From: Methanomicrobiales archaeon HGW-Methanomicrobiales-2
GTDB taxonomy: Archaea; Halobacteriota; Methanomicrobia; Methanomicrobiales; Methanoculleaceae
Length of the DNA stretch: 47,825 nucleotides
Direction: 5' to 3'
Assembly (NCBI GenBank): GCA_002839645.1
Contig: PGYL01000025.1
Span: 1-47,825 of the forward strand
The notes under the pieces are model-generated. The model was given only the letters and a program-made list of their open reading frames with translations, did no database searches and was not told where the DNA came from. Shown here in pieces: positions 17,383 to 30,169 of this stretch. Made by a program: the position numbers and the translations under genes. Positions within the stretch are counted from its first letter, which is position 1, and each line of letters begins with the position of its first letter.

Positions 17383-17799
17383 TCACTCCACGACGGTGAC
17401 GTAGACTGTGCGCTCGCGGCTCGACCGCACGTCGAGTTCCAGGAGGACGATCTGCTGCCAGGTGCCGCACGCGAGCGCACCGGCGATCACCGGGACGGAG
17501 AGCGACGGGCCGACAATCGCCGCCCTGACGTGAGACCGCCCGTTGCCGTCGCCCCATGCCGCATCGTGGGCGTAGGGGATCTCGGCCGGAGCGATGACCG
17601 CGAGCGCCCGGGAAAGGTCCGAGAGCACACCGGGCTCGTACTCGATGGTGGTGACGGCGGCGGTCGACCCTGCGACGAAGACGCTCGCAAGGCCCTCCCG
17701 CACGCCGCTCTCGGCGACCGCCTGCGCTATCTGGGGCGTGAGGTTGACGATCTCCCCCTCCCCGTGGGTATCTACCCGGATTGTCGTACGAAACATCAT
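17383..17799 (-). CDS. YjbQ / UPF0047 family protein
   Basis: This 138-residue protein begins MMFRTTIRVDTHGEGEIVNLT. The signature TAAVTTIEYEPGVLSDLSRAL and HDAAWGDGNGRSHVRAAIVGPSLSVPV..GTWQQIVLLELD match YjbQ. The conserved His and Asn/Gly metal-site residues are present (YAHDAA, NGRSHV). Some members have weak thiamine-phosphate synthase activity; the main role is unknown. The start is chosen from GAGGTG just upstream of two adjacent ATG codons. Trimeric and cytosolic in known structures. Confidence 0.9.
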   Translation of the reverse strand: MMFRTTIRVDTHGEGEIVNLTPQIAQAVAESGVREGLASVFVAGSTAAVTTIEYEPGVLSDLSRALAVIAPAEIPYAHDAAWGDGNGRSHVRAAIVGPSLSVPVIAGALACGTWQQIVLLELDVRSSRERTVYVTVVE

Positions 17800-17888
17800 G
17801 GACACCTCATCCGCACGCCCTGTTGCCTCCTGGCTGGATAAAACCCGCGGAACGGGCGGGGTGGCACGGGGTGCCGGGATCTGGCACG

Positions 17889-18089
17889 TTACGGGGACAG
17901 TTCCCGGTGCAGAAAGGCTCCCCGGGGCGTGCTCGTCGTCAACGCATTATAGATGAGGCAGATATTTCCCCTCCGGAGATGGTGGTTATGCCCTAACGAT
18001 GGAACGACAGACAGGATATGGACGGGGCGGTCGTCGTTCACCGCCGGAACGCCGTTGCAGACCCCGGTAAGATAGTCGCAGCAGATCAT
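17889..18089 (-). CDS. Possible small Cys-containing protein coupled to the XRE gene
   Basis: A 66-codon frame (MICCDYLTGVCNGVPAVNDD...) starts in an ATGA overlap with the stop codon of the XRE-family regulator, the usual sign of translational coupling. The first 20 residues (three cysteines, then polar) look protein-like. The rest (HNHHLRRGNICLIYNALTTS) does not resemble any known fold and may be a decayed or frameshifted tail. No family was recognised. Confidence 0.25.
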   Translation of the reverse strand: MICCDYLTGVCNGVPAVNDDRPVHILSVVPSLGHNHHLRRGNICLIYNALTTSTPRGAFLHRELSP

Positions 18090-18310
18090 CGCCCGGCCTC
18101 CGTATCCTCGCCGTCATTGTCCTCGAAGCAGAAGACCTCCTCGATGGTGACATTAAAGACCTTCGCGATCTTGTAAGCAACCTCGATGGAGGGGTTGTAT
18201 TTCCCCCGCTCGATGGAGTTGATCGTCCGCCGGGTGACCCGGATCGCATCGGCAAGTTCTTCCTGGGTCATGTCCCGCATCGCGCGAAAGACCTTGATCT
18301 TGTTTTTCAT
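18086..18310 (-). CDS. XRE-family transcriptional regulator
   Basis: This 74-residue protein is a single helix-turn-helix domain. MKNKIKVFRAMRDMTQEELADAIRVTRRTINSIERGKYNPSIEVAYKIAKVFN is a complete Cro/CI-type fold (residues 1-53), followed by VTIEEVFCFEDNDG. Small XRE proteins of this type commonly pair with DUF2178 membrane proteins, as here, where the membrane gene ends six bases before this gene's ATG. It probably regulates its own operon (inference). Confidence 0.9.
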   Translation of the reverse strand: MKNKIKVFRAMRDMTQEELADAIRVTRRTINSIERGKYNPSIEVAYKIAKVFNVTIEEVFCFEDNDGEDTEAGR

Positions 18311-18315
18311 CGGTT

Positions 18316-18885
18316 CTACGTCCCATACCTTCTGTTGTAGTACCACAAAAACGCACCATACAGTGCAGTCAGCAGCACCGTGACCACGCCGAGCGCTGCA
18401 CCGAACGCGCGGGTCGTATCCCGGATGCGGTGACCTTCCGCAAAGAGATCGTCGAGGGCGACGATATCGTCTATGGTCAGGTTCGCCGGGTCGGGGATGA
18501 GGTAGGTGTTCTTGTAGAGAAACTCCGGGTCCGGAGGAGCGGTGAGTACGCCGTAGACGACCAGGATCGACCCGTTCTCGCATCTGGACAGGGTCGAACC
18601 AGTCCCGCCGGTGAACGAGAAGATCATCAGCACGGCAAACCCGATCGCAGTGACCAGGATGGTCACCTCGAGCGCGCTGAGCGCCGCCTTTCCGTGCAGG
18701 ACCGTCGAGAGTTCGTCTTCCGTGACCTCGGTCACGCTGCGGCGGCAGAGAGCCAGGATACCGATGCCGGCGATGACGGCGACGACCGGGACGATCATGT
18801 TTGCGGATGTCAGGCCGTACCCGAGAGCGAGGATCAGGCCGATTGCCACCAGGACGACGCAGATGAGATAGGTTCGTTGCTTCAT
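18316..18885 (-). CDS. DUF2178-like membrane protein
   Basis: This 189-residue protein begins MKQRTYLICVVLVAIGLILALGYGL. Two N-terminal helices (about 5-25 and 30-47) are followed by the acidic RRSVTEVTEDELS segment typical of DUF2178. A third helix (about 73-92), a long extracellular or cytoplasmic loop (about 95-155) with a single Cys, and a fourth helix (about 160-182) ending WYYNRRYGT complete it. The loop is larger than in typical DUF2178 proteins. It is the first gene of a pair with the XRE regulator. The AT-rich TAAATAACTT at 18921-18930 may be its promoter. Confidence 0.7.
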   Translation of the reverse strand: MKQRTYLICVVLVAIGLILALGYGLTSANMIVPVVAVIAGIGILALCRRSVTEVTEDELSTVLHGKAALSALEVTILVTAIGFAVLMIFSFTGGTGSTLSRCENGSILVVYGVLTAPPDPEFLYKNTYLIPDPANLTIDDIVALDDLFAEGHRIRDTTRAFGAALGVVTVLLTALYGAFLWYYNRRYGT

Positions 18886-19053
18886 GCTTCCACTATGTAA
18901 CGAGTACTTCTCTTATTGTGTAAATAACTTCTCATATGGTGCGACACGCTTCTCTATGGGGTCGGCATGTCCCGGGCATCAAAACAGTCAATTAAAGGAT
19001 GAAGACTGCGGAGAAATCCAGAAAAAGAGTGTAAAAAGAGAGGGGACGGGCGC

Positions 19054-23476
<4,423 letters not shown>

Positions 23477-23491
23477 TCACAGTAAAACTCA

Positions 23492-23529
23492 CAATATATA
23501 TGGGTTTTATAACCACTTATACTATATGG
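23492..23529 (-). promoter_or_regulatory. gyrB promoter with stacked TATA-like elements
   Basis: Minus-strand motifs CATATATATTG (23492-23503), GGTTATAAAA (23507-23515) and CCATATAGTATAAG (23516-23529) are stacked within 40 bases. The nearest is about 50-60 bases before the ATG. Multiple promoters may respond to template supercoiling (inference). Confidence 0.45.
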
Positions 23530-23651
23530 CTTTGAAAAATCTCTTGTTTTAGGCCCGCCTTGCCTGTCCACGGTTTGTTACAGTCTTCCGGGGAGCGCGC
23601 CCGGAGAGGTCGGGTATCGCACCGGATAAGCAGTCTCCGGACACTCTTCTC

Positions 23652-23966
23652 TCAGTCGTATTTCCCGGTATCGGCGTCCCGTATGCCAAGCTCGCCATCG
23701 ACTGCGACCGCGATCCGGTTGAGGAGTCTCCTGATGTCCGCCGCATCCTCCTTGTCCAGGGTGCCCGGCTGGTGCCAGATCACCATCTTGCGGAGACGTT
23801 CGATGAACTCCTCGATCTCTGTCCCCCGGAACTGCTCCGGCACCGTAAGGTCGTTGAGGTGATCCGCGGCGCCGAAGAAGGCTTTCTCGGGGGGCAGGCC
23901 GAAGTGCCGTGAAAGCAGCATCAGGTTGACGACGAATCCTCTGCCGAACTCGCTCTTTGTGGGCAT
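23652..23966 (-). CDS. Small conserved-looking protein of unknown function
   Basis: The 104-residue product begins MPTKSEFGRGFVVNLMLLSRHFGLPPEKAFFGAADHLNDL. It is amphipathic and mostly helical, with no cysteines and a conserved-looking FGRGFVVNLMLL block. No signal peptide is seen. The frame is open upstream to 24065, but the upstream residues look random and the ATG fits an ordinary small gene. No family was recognised. It lies 118 bases downstream of cbiQ on the same strand but may be independent. Confidence 0.6.
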   Translation of the reverse strand: MPTKSEFGRGFVVNLMLLSRHFGLPPEKAFFGAADHLNDLTVPEQFRGTEIEEFIERLRKMVIWHQPGTLDKEDAADIRRLLNRIAVAVDGELGIRDADTGKYD

Positions 23967-24084
23967 AATTACCCTATGCACCGTTGATTGATATGAACGA
24001 TCCGTTTGAGGTTCCCACCAGGAGACCGGAGGCTTTCGGGCGTGGCGGCACGCCCCTCCCGGCAAAGGTTGGATCCTGTACCCA

Positions 24085-24900
24085 TCAAGGGCGCAGGTAG
24101 ATCAGAACCGTAGAGAGCACGATGAGGGCGAGCGCACCCGCAAAGAAGGAGACCTCTCCGGCTCCGAGGGCCTTTCCCCGGATCTGCAGGGAAGTGTTCG
24201 CTCCGTAGCCCCGGCAGAGCATGCTCGTGTAGGTGCGCTCGCCCTGCTCGTACGATCGAATGAAGATCATCCCGACCGTGTAGCCGAGCTGGCGGAGCCG
24301 GTAGCGGTAGGGGAGGGTGCGGTCGAGGGGGTCAAAGCACCGGGTCTCCATCGTGGACCGGATCTTGCCGAACATATCGGCGAAAACGAATATGTAGCGG
24401 ATCATCATCCCGAGCGGGAGGGTGAACTCCCGGGGGAGACCGAGCCTCCCCGACGCCTCTAAGAGGTCCTGCATCCTCGTCGTCGATGAGAGCAGGATGA
24501 TGAACGAGATACTGACGATGAACTTCACGAGGAGAATCGAGGCGAACTGCACCGACTCCGCGTAGACTTCGATCCCGAAGGGGAATGTCGCGATCGGGTG
24601 GAAAACCTCGTAATATGGATTTTTTACAAATACCTGAAACCCGATGAGGAAGATCCCGAACGGCATGATGAGCGCGAGCCTGCGGAGATAGACGACCGGC
24701 GAGAGGCGCGATGCGGCCCAGAGGACGACAACGAGAGCGAAGAGGACGGCACCGAGGTCGTAGACCTTCGTCGAGTACGGCATGGCGATGATCGCGAGAA
24801 TTGCCGCGAGGGTTACGAGGAGTTTGATCCTCGCGTCCAGCCGGTGGACGATACTCGTCCTGTAAGCGTGCTTCTCGATATAGTAGAGGTCGTCGATCAT
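24085..24900 (-). CDS. cbiQ: ECF transporter membrane component CbiQ
   Basis: This 271-residue integral membrane protein begins MIDDLYYIEKHAYRTSIVHRLDARIKLL, the characteristic start of CbiQ/EcfT. Hydrophobic segments are at about 27-60, 62-85, 108-135 and 250-268. The coupling helices contain the Ala-Arg-Gly-like motifs METRCFDPLD and MLCRGYGAN that dock on the ATPase. It transmits ATP-driven motion to the substrate-binding CbiM. Its ATG overlaps the cbiO stop by 4 bases. It completes the cbiM-PDGLE-cbiO-cbiQ operon. Confidence 0.9.
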   Translation of the reverse strand: MIDDLYYIEKHAYRTSIVHRLDARIKLLVTLAAILAIIAMPYSTKVYDLGAVLFALVVVLWAASRLSPVVYLRRLALIMPFGIFLIGFQVFVKNPYYEVFHPIATFPFGIEVYAESVQFASILLVKFIVSISFIILLSSTTRMQDLLEASGRLGLPREFTLPLGMMIRYIFVFADMFGKIRSTMETRCFDPLDRTLPYRYRLRQLGYTVGMIFIRSYEQGERTYTSMLCRGYGANTSLQIRGKALGAGEVSFFAGALALIVLSTVLIYLRP

Positions 24901-25730
24901 GCTCTTCTCGTGTAGGCGTCGAGGAACGACTTCTTCGCCCCCTCGTAGGTGTAGGCCATATCGATGGCGACACCGCTCTCCTGCAGCGACCGGATCAGTT
25001 TCGGGACGATAGGCACGTCGAGCCGGGTCCGGGCGAGCAGTTCCGGCCGGGTGAAGATCTCCTCGACCGTCCCGGAGGCCACGATACAGCCGTGATCCAT
25101 CACGTAGATGAAGTCCGCCACCTCCGCCACCAGGTCGACCTGGTGGGTCGAGAAGATCACCGTCATGCCGTACTCCTCGGGCAGCCGGTTGACGAACGCC
25201 ACGAGGTCGGCGACGCCCTGGGGATCGAGCCCCGCAGTCGGCTCATCGAGCACCAGCACCTGCGGCTCCATCGCGAGGATGCCGGCAATAGCGACCCGTT
25301 TCTTCTCGCCGCCCGAGAGGTGATGCGGCACGCGCTCGCGCAGGTCCTCGATCCCGAGGAGGTGCAGGGCCTCCTCGACACGGTGGGCGACCGTCGCCGC
25401 GTCGAGGCCGAGGTTGGTCGGGCCGAACGCAACGTCCTGCTCCACGGTGGGCGAGAAGATCTGGTCGTCGGAGTTCTGGAAGACGATCCCGACGAACTTC
25501 CTGATCTCACGGACGTTCTCCTTCGTGATAGGCTCGCCCCGGACCAGCACCTCGCCTGACGTGGGCCTGAGTATGCCGTTGAAATGCTTGAAAAGCGTGC
25601 TCTTCCCGGCACCGTTCGGGCCGATGACGGCGATGCGTGACTTCCTCTCTGCGACGAAGTTCACACCCTGGAGGGCGGGAACGTTGCCACGGTAGATATG
25701 TGTGAGATCGCGGGTCTCGACCAGGTGCAT
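24897..25730 (-). CDS. cbiO: ECF transporter ATPase CbiO (cobalt/nickel)
   Basis: This 277-residue ABC ATPase powers metal import. Walker A is GPNGAGKST, the Q-loop is VFQNSDDQIFSPTV (the NSDDQ form is typical of ECF ATPases), the signature is LSGGEKKRVAIAG, Walker B is VLVLDEPT, and the switch His is FSTHQVD. A C-terminal extension (LLARTRLDVPIVPKLIRSL) is shared with CbiO proteins. The context with cbiM and cbiQ supports cobalt or nickel as substrate rather than vitamins. Confidence 0.93.
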   Translation of the reverse strand: MHLVETRDLTHIYRGNVPALQGVNFVAERKSRIAVIGPNGAGKSTLFKHFNGILRPTSGEVLVRGEPITKENVREIRKFVGIVFQNSDDQIFSPTVEQDVAFGPTNLGLDAATVAHRVEEALHLLGIEDLRERVPHHLSGGEKKRVAIAGILAMEPQVLVLDEPTAGLDPQGVADLVAFVNRLPEEYGMTVIFSTHQVDLVAEVADFIYVMDHGCIVASGTVEEIFTRPELLARTRLDVPIVPKLIRSLQESGVAIDMAYTYEGAKKSFLDAYTRRA

Positions 25731-25760
25731 GATATCAAAAAGTGGGAGTTTTCCGGGTAT

Positions 25761-26111
25761 TTAATTATCGGGCCGTGCAGCCACTCGTGCAATACCGTAG
25801 ACCAGGGCCAGCATAAGGAGCGTGCCGAGCACGACCGCAAGCACCTCTCCGGTCTTATCCAGGCCCGGGATGCTGTAATCAGGCATGAGCGCCTCAAACG
25901 AGAACTCATTGCCGGTCGCGGCGACTGCCTGCTCCTCTGCTGCTGCCGCCGCCTCTTCGTCCAGATCGCTGCCCATGAAGGGCTTTGCGTCGTGGATGCT
26001 GAAGAACGCGCTCTCGAGACCGTCGGGGTTTCCCGACGCGAGGAACGGTGCGGCAACGGCGATCACGAGGGCGATCGCGATACCGATCATGACGAACTGC
26101 TTCGTCTCCAT
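25761..26111 (-). CDS. PDGLE-domain metal-transport subunit (CbiN-like)
   Basis: This 116-residue protein begins [23 protein letters not shown]. It has two membrane helices (about 5-25 and 88-110). The loop carries NPDGLE at residues 28-33, the PDGLE motif of CbiN/NikN-type subunits. A low-complexity acidic/Ala insert (DEEAAAAAEEQAVAA, about 51-65) separates it from IPGLD before the second helix. The subunit assists CbiM in metal loading. The ATG overlaps the cbiM stop (TAATG), so translation is coupled. Confidence 0.85.
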   Translation of the reverse strand: METKQFVMIGIAIALVIAVAAPFLASGNPDGLESAFFSIHDAKPFMGSDLDEEAAAAAEEQAVAATGNEFSFEALMPDYSIPGLDKTGEVLAVVLGTLLMLALVYGIARVAARPDN

Positions 26112-26749
26112 TATGTGCTCACCCCTCTCGGGTGCTCGAGGATGTCGGGCCGTGCCGATGCGATCAGGTAGAGAGCAAACGCAGTGATCCCTCCCTCGAT
26201 GAGCCCGATGACCGCGTGGTAGGTCCCCATGAAGGTGAGTCCTGCAACGAGCGGGAACGTTCCGGCGATGGCGAGTTCGACCGCACAGAGGATTGCAGAG
26301 ATGAAGAGGGACGCCCATCCGGCGACGAACGCGGCGGCGTATGAGTTCCCGGTCATGCTCGTGATGGCGGTATAACTGTAATACCCGACAAAGCCGCCGA
26401 TGACACCCATATTGATGATGTTTGCGCCCATCGCGATGATGCCGCCGTCGCCGAAGATGACACCCTGCACGAGGAGCACCAGCGTCAGGACAAAGACCCC
26501 TGCAAACGGCGACCCGAGGACGATTGCCGCGAGCGCCGCACCGACCATGTGGCCGCTGGTTCCCCAGGGAATGGGGATGTTCAACGCCTGAATGGCAAAG
26601 ATGCCGGCGGCGAGCACGGCGACCAATGGTACCTTCTCCTCCCCCATCGAGTGCCGCGCCCACCGCAGGGCGAGCACGATGAAGATGAGAGCGATGACCC
26701 AGTAGACGAGGCCCTGGGCAACCGGGAACATGAAGTCAGGTATATGCAT
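26111..26749 (-). CDS. cbiM: Metal-binding membrane subunit CbiM
   Basis: This 212-residue polytopic protein begins [13 protein letters not shown]. The N-terminal Met1-His2 is the metal-chelating end of CbiM/NikM and must stay free. A second ligand region lies in [16 protein letters not shown] (His about 67). Seven or so helices follow. It selects cobalt or nickel for the ECF transporter; the sequence alone does not decide between them. An SD (AGGTG, 26754-26758) and an AT-rich region with repeated GTATTAC boxes precede it. Confidence 0.93.
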   Translation of the reverse strand: MHIPDFMFPVAQGLVYWVIALIFIVLALRWARHSMGEEKVPLVAVLAAGIFAIQALNIPIPWGTSGHMVGAALAAIVLGSPFAGVFVLTLVLLVQGVIFGDGGIIAMGANIINMGVIGGFVGYYSYTAITSMTGNSYAAAFVAGWASLFISAILCAVELAIAGTFPLVAGLTFMGTYHAVIGLIEGGITAFALYLIASARPDILEHPRGVST

Positions 26750-26766
26750 AACACACCTGACGAATT

Positions 26767-26794
26767 GTATTACGTTTAGGTATTAATGTATTAC
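26767..26794 (-). promoter_or_regulatory. Direct-repeat operator candidate for the cbi operon
   Basis: On the plus strand GTATTAC occurs at 26767-26773 and 26788-26794, with GTATTA at 26780-26785 between them. On the minus strand these become GTAATAC boxes around the TATA-like ATTAATACC, 18-45 bases before the cbiM ATG. A regulator bound here would block or recruit TBP. It does not match the NikR GTATGA-type dyad. Confidence 0.35.
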
Positions 26795-26811
26795 TAAGCG
26801 CGAGGGTTGTA

Positions 26812-27971
26812 TCAACCCGTAAGAATCTGACGTACTCCTGATGCGAAAAGTATGCCCATTGCCCTGACCAATGCGGGTTTCAGGGCAAGTTTGCGGATCA
26901 GGGTGCCCGGCCGGTCCATATCGCCGTGATCTATGATCGTCTGGATGAGGTCGGGGTCGTTTAAGGCCCGGCAGAGGCGATCGATCTCTTCGGGCGTCAT
27001 CCTCTGCCGCGCCCTGAGCGCTTTCATACCTATATCGAGTTCTTTCCCGAAGTCTTCCTTCCAGCGCCGTTCGTAGTCCCGGAGGCTCCCGTCATCGAAC
27101 GTGCCGCGCGCCAGGCAGGCCGCCGCGACCTCAGCGGCGTGTTTTGCCGACCGGATGCCGGTGTAGACCCCGCCCCCCGACGTGGGTTTGGCAAACCCTG
27201 CCGCGTCGCCGACGAAGAGCGCCCGGTGGCCGTAGGTCTGCGGCATAATCCCGAGCGGGATAACCCCGCTCGCGAGGTGGAGCGAGTTCCCTCCAAAGCG
27301 GCCGATGAACCGGTCGAAGTGGTCCTTTGCGTGCTCCCGTGCGCAGAGCCCGACACGGGCCCGGGTCGCCGAGACCGGGATCACCCACCCGAAGAAGTCG
27401 GGCGAGGCGTTGGGGTGCAGCTCGACGTAGCGCGGGTCCACCGCACACGGCACCTCCGCCTGTATCCCGGCAAGGTAGATCTCCGAACGCCGGAGGCCGA
27501 GCATGCGGGCGACGGAACTCCGCGGCCCGTCCGCAGCGATGATGAGGCGGAAGGGGATCTCCTCGCGCCCGCGGACACCCCGGGTCTGGAGAGAGGAACC
27601 CTGGACGCCCGATACGCTGGTCTTTAAGAGGAACTCCGCCCCGGCATCCGCCGCACTCTTTGCCATCTCCCGGTCGAGGAGGCCCCGGTCCACGACATAG
27701 GCCTTGGTGACCCGTGCATCGAAGAGGAGTTCTCCGCCGAGACCCGAGACCATGCGGGCGCCGCTCACCTCGTTCTGGACCGATCTCTTCGAGACGCCGC
27801 ACTCGGCAAACGCGGACGCGGAGAGCAGTCCTGCGCACTGCACGGGGTAGCCGATCGTCCCGTGCTCCTCGATACAGAGCGTCGAAAGCCCCTTCTCCGC
27901 ACACGCCCGCGCCGCGGCACTCCCGGCTGGGCCTGCGCCCACAACAACAACATCCCAGACCAGATTACCAT
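26812..27971 (-). pseudogene. Geranylgeranyl reductase-family flavoprotein with a frameshift at its start
   Basis: The long frame (376 codons, first usable start GTG at 27942) begins MGAGPAGSAAARACAEKGL, the FAD-binding GxGxxG, but lacks the preceding beta strand. Upstream, ATG GTA ATC TGG at 27971 would give the missing start, followed out of frame by an extra TCTGG that duplicates the previous five bases. Removing one copy gives MVIWDVVVVGAGPAGS, a normal Rossmann start. Later landmarks are VVDRGLLDREMAKSA, IAADGPRSSVARM, and VGDAAGFAKPTSGGG. Members saturate archaeal lipid isoprenoids. If the duplication is a sequencing error the gene is intact; if real, a GTG start could still make a trimmed protein. 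Confidence 0.7.
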
Positions 27972-28528
27972 GCCCCGCACACGTGAGTTTCCGGTGCCGG
28001 TTGCCTGCCCCGTACTGCAGGGCGGCGGCCCGGTTCCTGAGTAGAGTGGACGTTTGGTGACTTAAAAGGGAGCGGGTGGGGGAGGGGGGTCGAGTCGTAA
28101 GCGAGCATGTCCCTCTCGAAGATCTTTGGTCTTCTCATGCTCACTTCGCTTGCACTCTCAGACTGCCTGATGGTGTTCGAAATGCAGGTGGAACCTCCGG
28201 CATTCTTCCAGACCTCGCAAGCCCTGGCACGGATTTTGAGGGATATCGCCACGCACTGCCCCCGCCCCCCGGGGCGGGGGAGGAGCGCGAAGCGCGGGCG
28301 GGGTGGGGTGACAGGTGCGGAACTTTGAGGGTCAGCCCCTCCCCCAGTCGCGATATCCACTGGAAATCCGTTTGTGGGTTTATAGCGTCCTGAAGAACGG
28401 TGGGCGCGATATTCAAATCTCCCAAACCCCCTCTCCATCCCTCCCCACGACGCCGGCCGCGTGCCGCCCCCCCCGCCCCCCGTCCCCATAGCTGCGTATT
28501 TGACGGATCATCCCCCAACTAGTACGAA
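27972..28528. other. Intergenic region containing the second GC-rich repeat cluster
   Basis: No gene is supported. The first part is the upstream region of the reductase. From about 28095 there is a hairpin-forming GAAGATCTTTGGTCTTC, which resembles AAGACCTTCGGTCTT in the third cluster, and then the repeat at 28225-28365. A pyrimidine-rich stretch (28420-28490) precedes pth2. Short frames here overlap one another on both strands and have repeat-derived composition. Confidence 0.6.
28225..28365 (+). repeat. Dispersed intergenic repeat with GATATCGC-type inverted ends
   Basis: The element starts TGGCACGGATTTTGAGG then GGATATCGCCACG (28241) and ends AGTCGCGATATCCAC (28346-28360), so its ends are an imperfect inverted repeat of GGATATCGC. 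Bases 28296-28333 match 45399-45436 at 34 of 38 positions. Bases 28225-28247 match 45290-45313 with a few changes. The centre is a GC-only hairpin (CCGCCCCCCGGGGCGG). No protein is encoded. Confidence 0.75.
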
Positions 28529-28891
28529 ATGCCTGATATACGGGAGTTCAAGTGGAAGCAGTGCCTGGTCGTGCGCGCCGACGTCAAGATGAGTTGCGGC
28601 AAGAAGTGCGCACAGATCGCCCACGCCGCCATCGGGGCCTACGAGAAGGCCGACAAGATCGCGCGGAAGGCCTGGCTTGACGAGGGACAGAAGAAGGTGG
28701 TGCTGAAGGCGCCGACCGAGCGGCAGCTCTTTGAACTCAAGACGATTGCAGAGCGGGCGGGCATCCCCGCATCGATCATCCAGGACGCCGGGATGACCGA
28801 GATCCCGCCGGGAACCGTGACCGCGCTCGGTCTCGGGCCCGCCCGTGCCGAAGACCTCGACCGGATCACCGGCGACCTCTCCCTGCTATGA
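28529..28891 (+). CDS. pth2: Peptidyl-tRNA hydrolase, archaeal Pth2 type
   Basis: This 120-residue enzyme releases stalled peptidyl-tRNA. KQCLVVRADVKMSCGKKCAQIAHAAIGAY is the conserved N-terminal half, with the catalytic Lys/Asp/Thr set conserved in KMSCGKKCAQ and in IIQDAGMTEIPPGTVTALGLGP. The length and the MPDIREFKWKQ start match the family. Its stop overlaps the truD ATG by 4 bases, forming an RNA-maintenance pair. Confidence 0.95.
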   Translation: MPDIREFKWKQCLVVRADVKMSCGKKCAQIAHAAIGAYEKADKIARKAWLDEGQKKVVLKAPTERQLFELKTIAERAGIPASIIQDAGMTEIPPGTVTALGLGPARAEDLDRITGDLSLL

Positions 28892-30159
28892 TGCCCTCAC
28901 CCTATCCCCTCGAAGAGGAACTCGGGATGCGCTACTACGCCTCCGATGCCCCCGGTATCGGCGGGCGGCTCCGCTCAAGTCATGAGGACTTCGCCGTCGA
29001 AGAGCTGCCGCTCCCGATCAGCGATCCTGATGGGCCGTACCTGATCTGCCGGCTCACCAAGACGAACTGGGAACTCCAGCGGGCGGTCAAGGAGATTGCA
29101 AAGCGGCTCGGCATCAGCCACCGGCGGATCGCCTGGGCGGGGACCAAGGACAAGAACGCGGTGACCACCCAGTTCATATCCATCTATGACGTCTCGCCCG
29201 AAGCGGTCGGGCAGGTGCATCTTGCCGATATCACACTCGAGGTCGTCGGACGGTCGCAGCACTCGCTCGTCCTCGGGGGCCTCGCAGGCAACCGGTTCGA
29301 TATCACCATCCGGGACTGCATCGCAGAGGATCTCCCGGCGCGGGTGCAGGCGGCGACGGAGGTCGCGTCCGTCGGGATACCGAACTACTACGGGCTGCAG
29401 CGGTTCGGCGTCGTCCGGCCGGTCACCCACGTCGTCGGCGAGAGCATCCTCAAAGGCGATTACGAAGGCGCCGTGGTCACGTATGTCGGCCGGTCATACC
29501 CACGGGAATCGGAGGTTGCGCAACAGGCCCGGAATCACTTCGCAAAGACTGGGGATGCACGGGCGGGGCTCGCCGCCCTCCCCGTCCAGATGACCTACGA
29601 GCGGGCGATGCTGAACCACCTCGTTGCGAACCCCGGCGACTATGCCGGTGCGCTTCAGGCGCTCCCGCCAAAGCTCCTCTCGCTTCTCGTGAGCGCGTTC
29701 CAGTCGTATCTCTTCAACAGCGCGCTCTCCTCCCGTATAGAAGCCGGCCTTTCGCTGACCGAGCCTGAGGCCGGCGACCGGCTGCTCTTTGCAAACGGGC
29801 GCGAAGACATCGTCTCCGCGCGGAACCGGCAGGCGGCCCTGCTGCAGATCCGTCGCGGCCGGTGCCGGATCGCTCTCTTCATCCCGGGCTCGGAACCGAT
29901 AGTGTCGCACGGGCCGATGGACGAGATCCTGCAGGACTTGATGCAGAAATCGGAGATCGACACCGGGAATTTCGAGCGCGCCTCCCGGTTCGTCTCGACA
30001 AAGTTCGCCGGGGTCCTCCGGCCGATCAGCCTCACCACCGACGTGGAGGCGGACGTATCCGGTGCGAGCGTCAGGCTCAGGTTTACGCTCCCTCCCGGCC
30101 ACTACGCGACGACGGTCTGTCGGGAGTACATGAAGGCGGACCCCTATATGATGATCTAG
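28888..30159 (+). CDS. truD: tRNA pseudouridine synthase TruD
   Basis: The 423-residue enzyme makes pseudouridine-13 in tRNA-Glu-type substrates. The catalytic aspartate is D88 in GTKDKNAVTTQ. RRIAWAGTKDK, GNRFDITIRDC and IPNYYGLQRFG are TruD motifs, and the family's large insertion domain occupies about 160-300. The start is one of two adjacent ATG codons overlapping the pth2 stop. An A-run just after the stop (30166-30173) reads as a T-run terminator on the opposite strand. Confidence 0.95.
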   Translation: MMPSPYPLEEELGMRYYASDAPGIGGRLRSSHEDFAVEELPLPISDPDGPYLICRLTKTNWELQRAVKEIAKRLGISHRRIAWAGTKDKNAVTTQFISIYDVSPEAVGQVHLADITLEVVGRSQHSLVLGGLAGNRFDITIRDCIAEDLPARVQAATEVASVGIPNYYGLQRFGVVRPVTHVVGESILKGDYEGAVVTYVGRSYPRESEVAQQARNHFAKTGDARAGLAALPVQMTYERAMLNHLVANPGDYAGALQALPPKLLSLLVSAFQSYLFNSALSSRIEAGLSLTEPEAGDRLLFANGREDIVSARNRQAALLQIRRGRCRIALFIPGSEPIVSHGPMDEILQDLMQKSEIDTGNFERASRFVSTKFAGVLRPISLTTDVEADVSGASVRLRFTLPPGHYATTVCREYMKADPYMMI

Positions 30160-30169
30160 CCAAAAAAAA

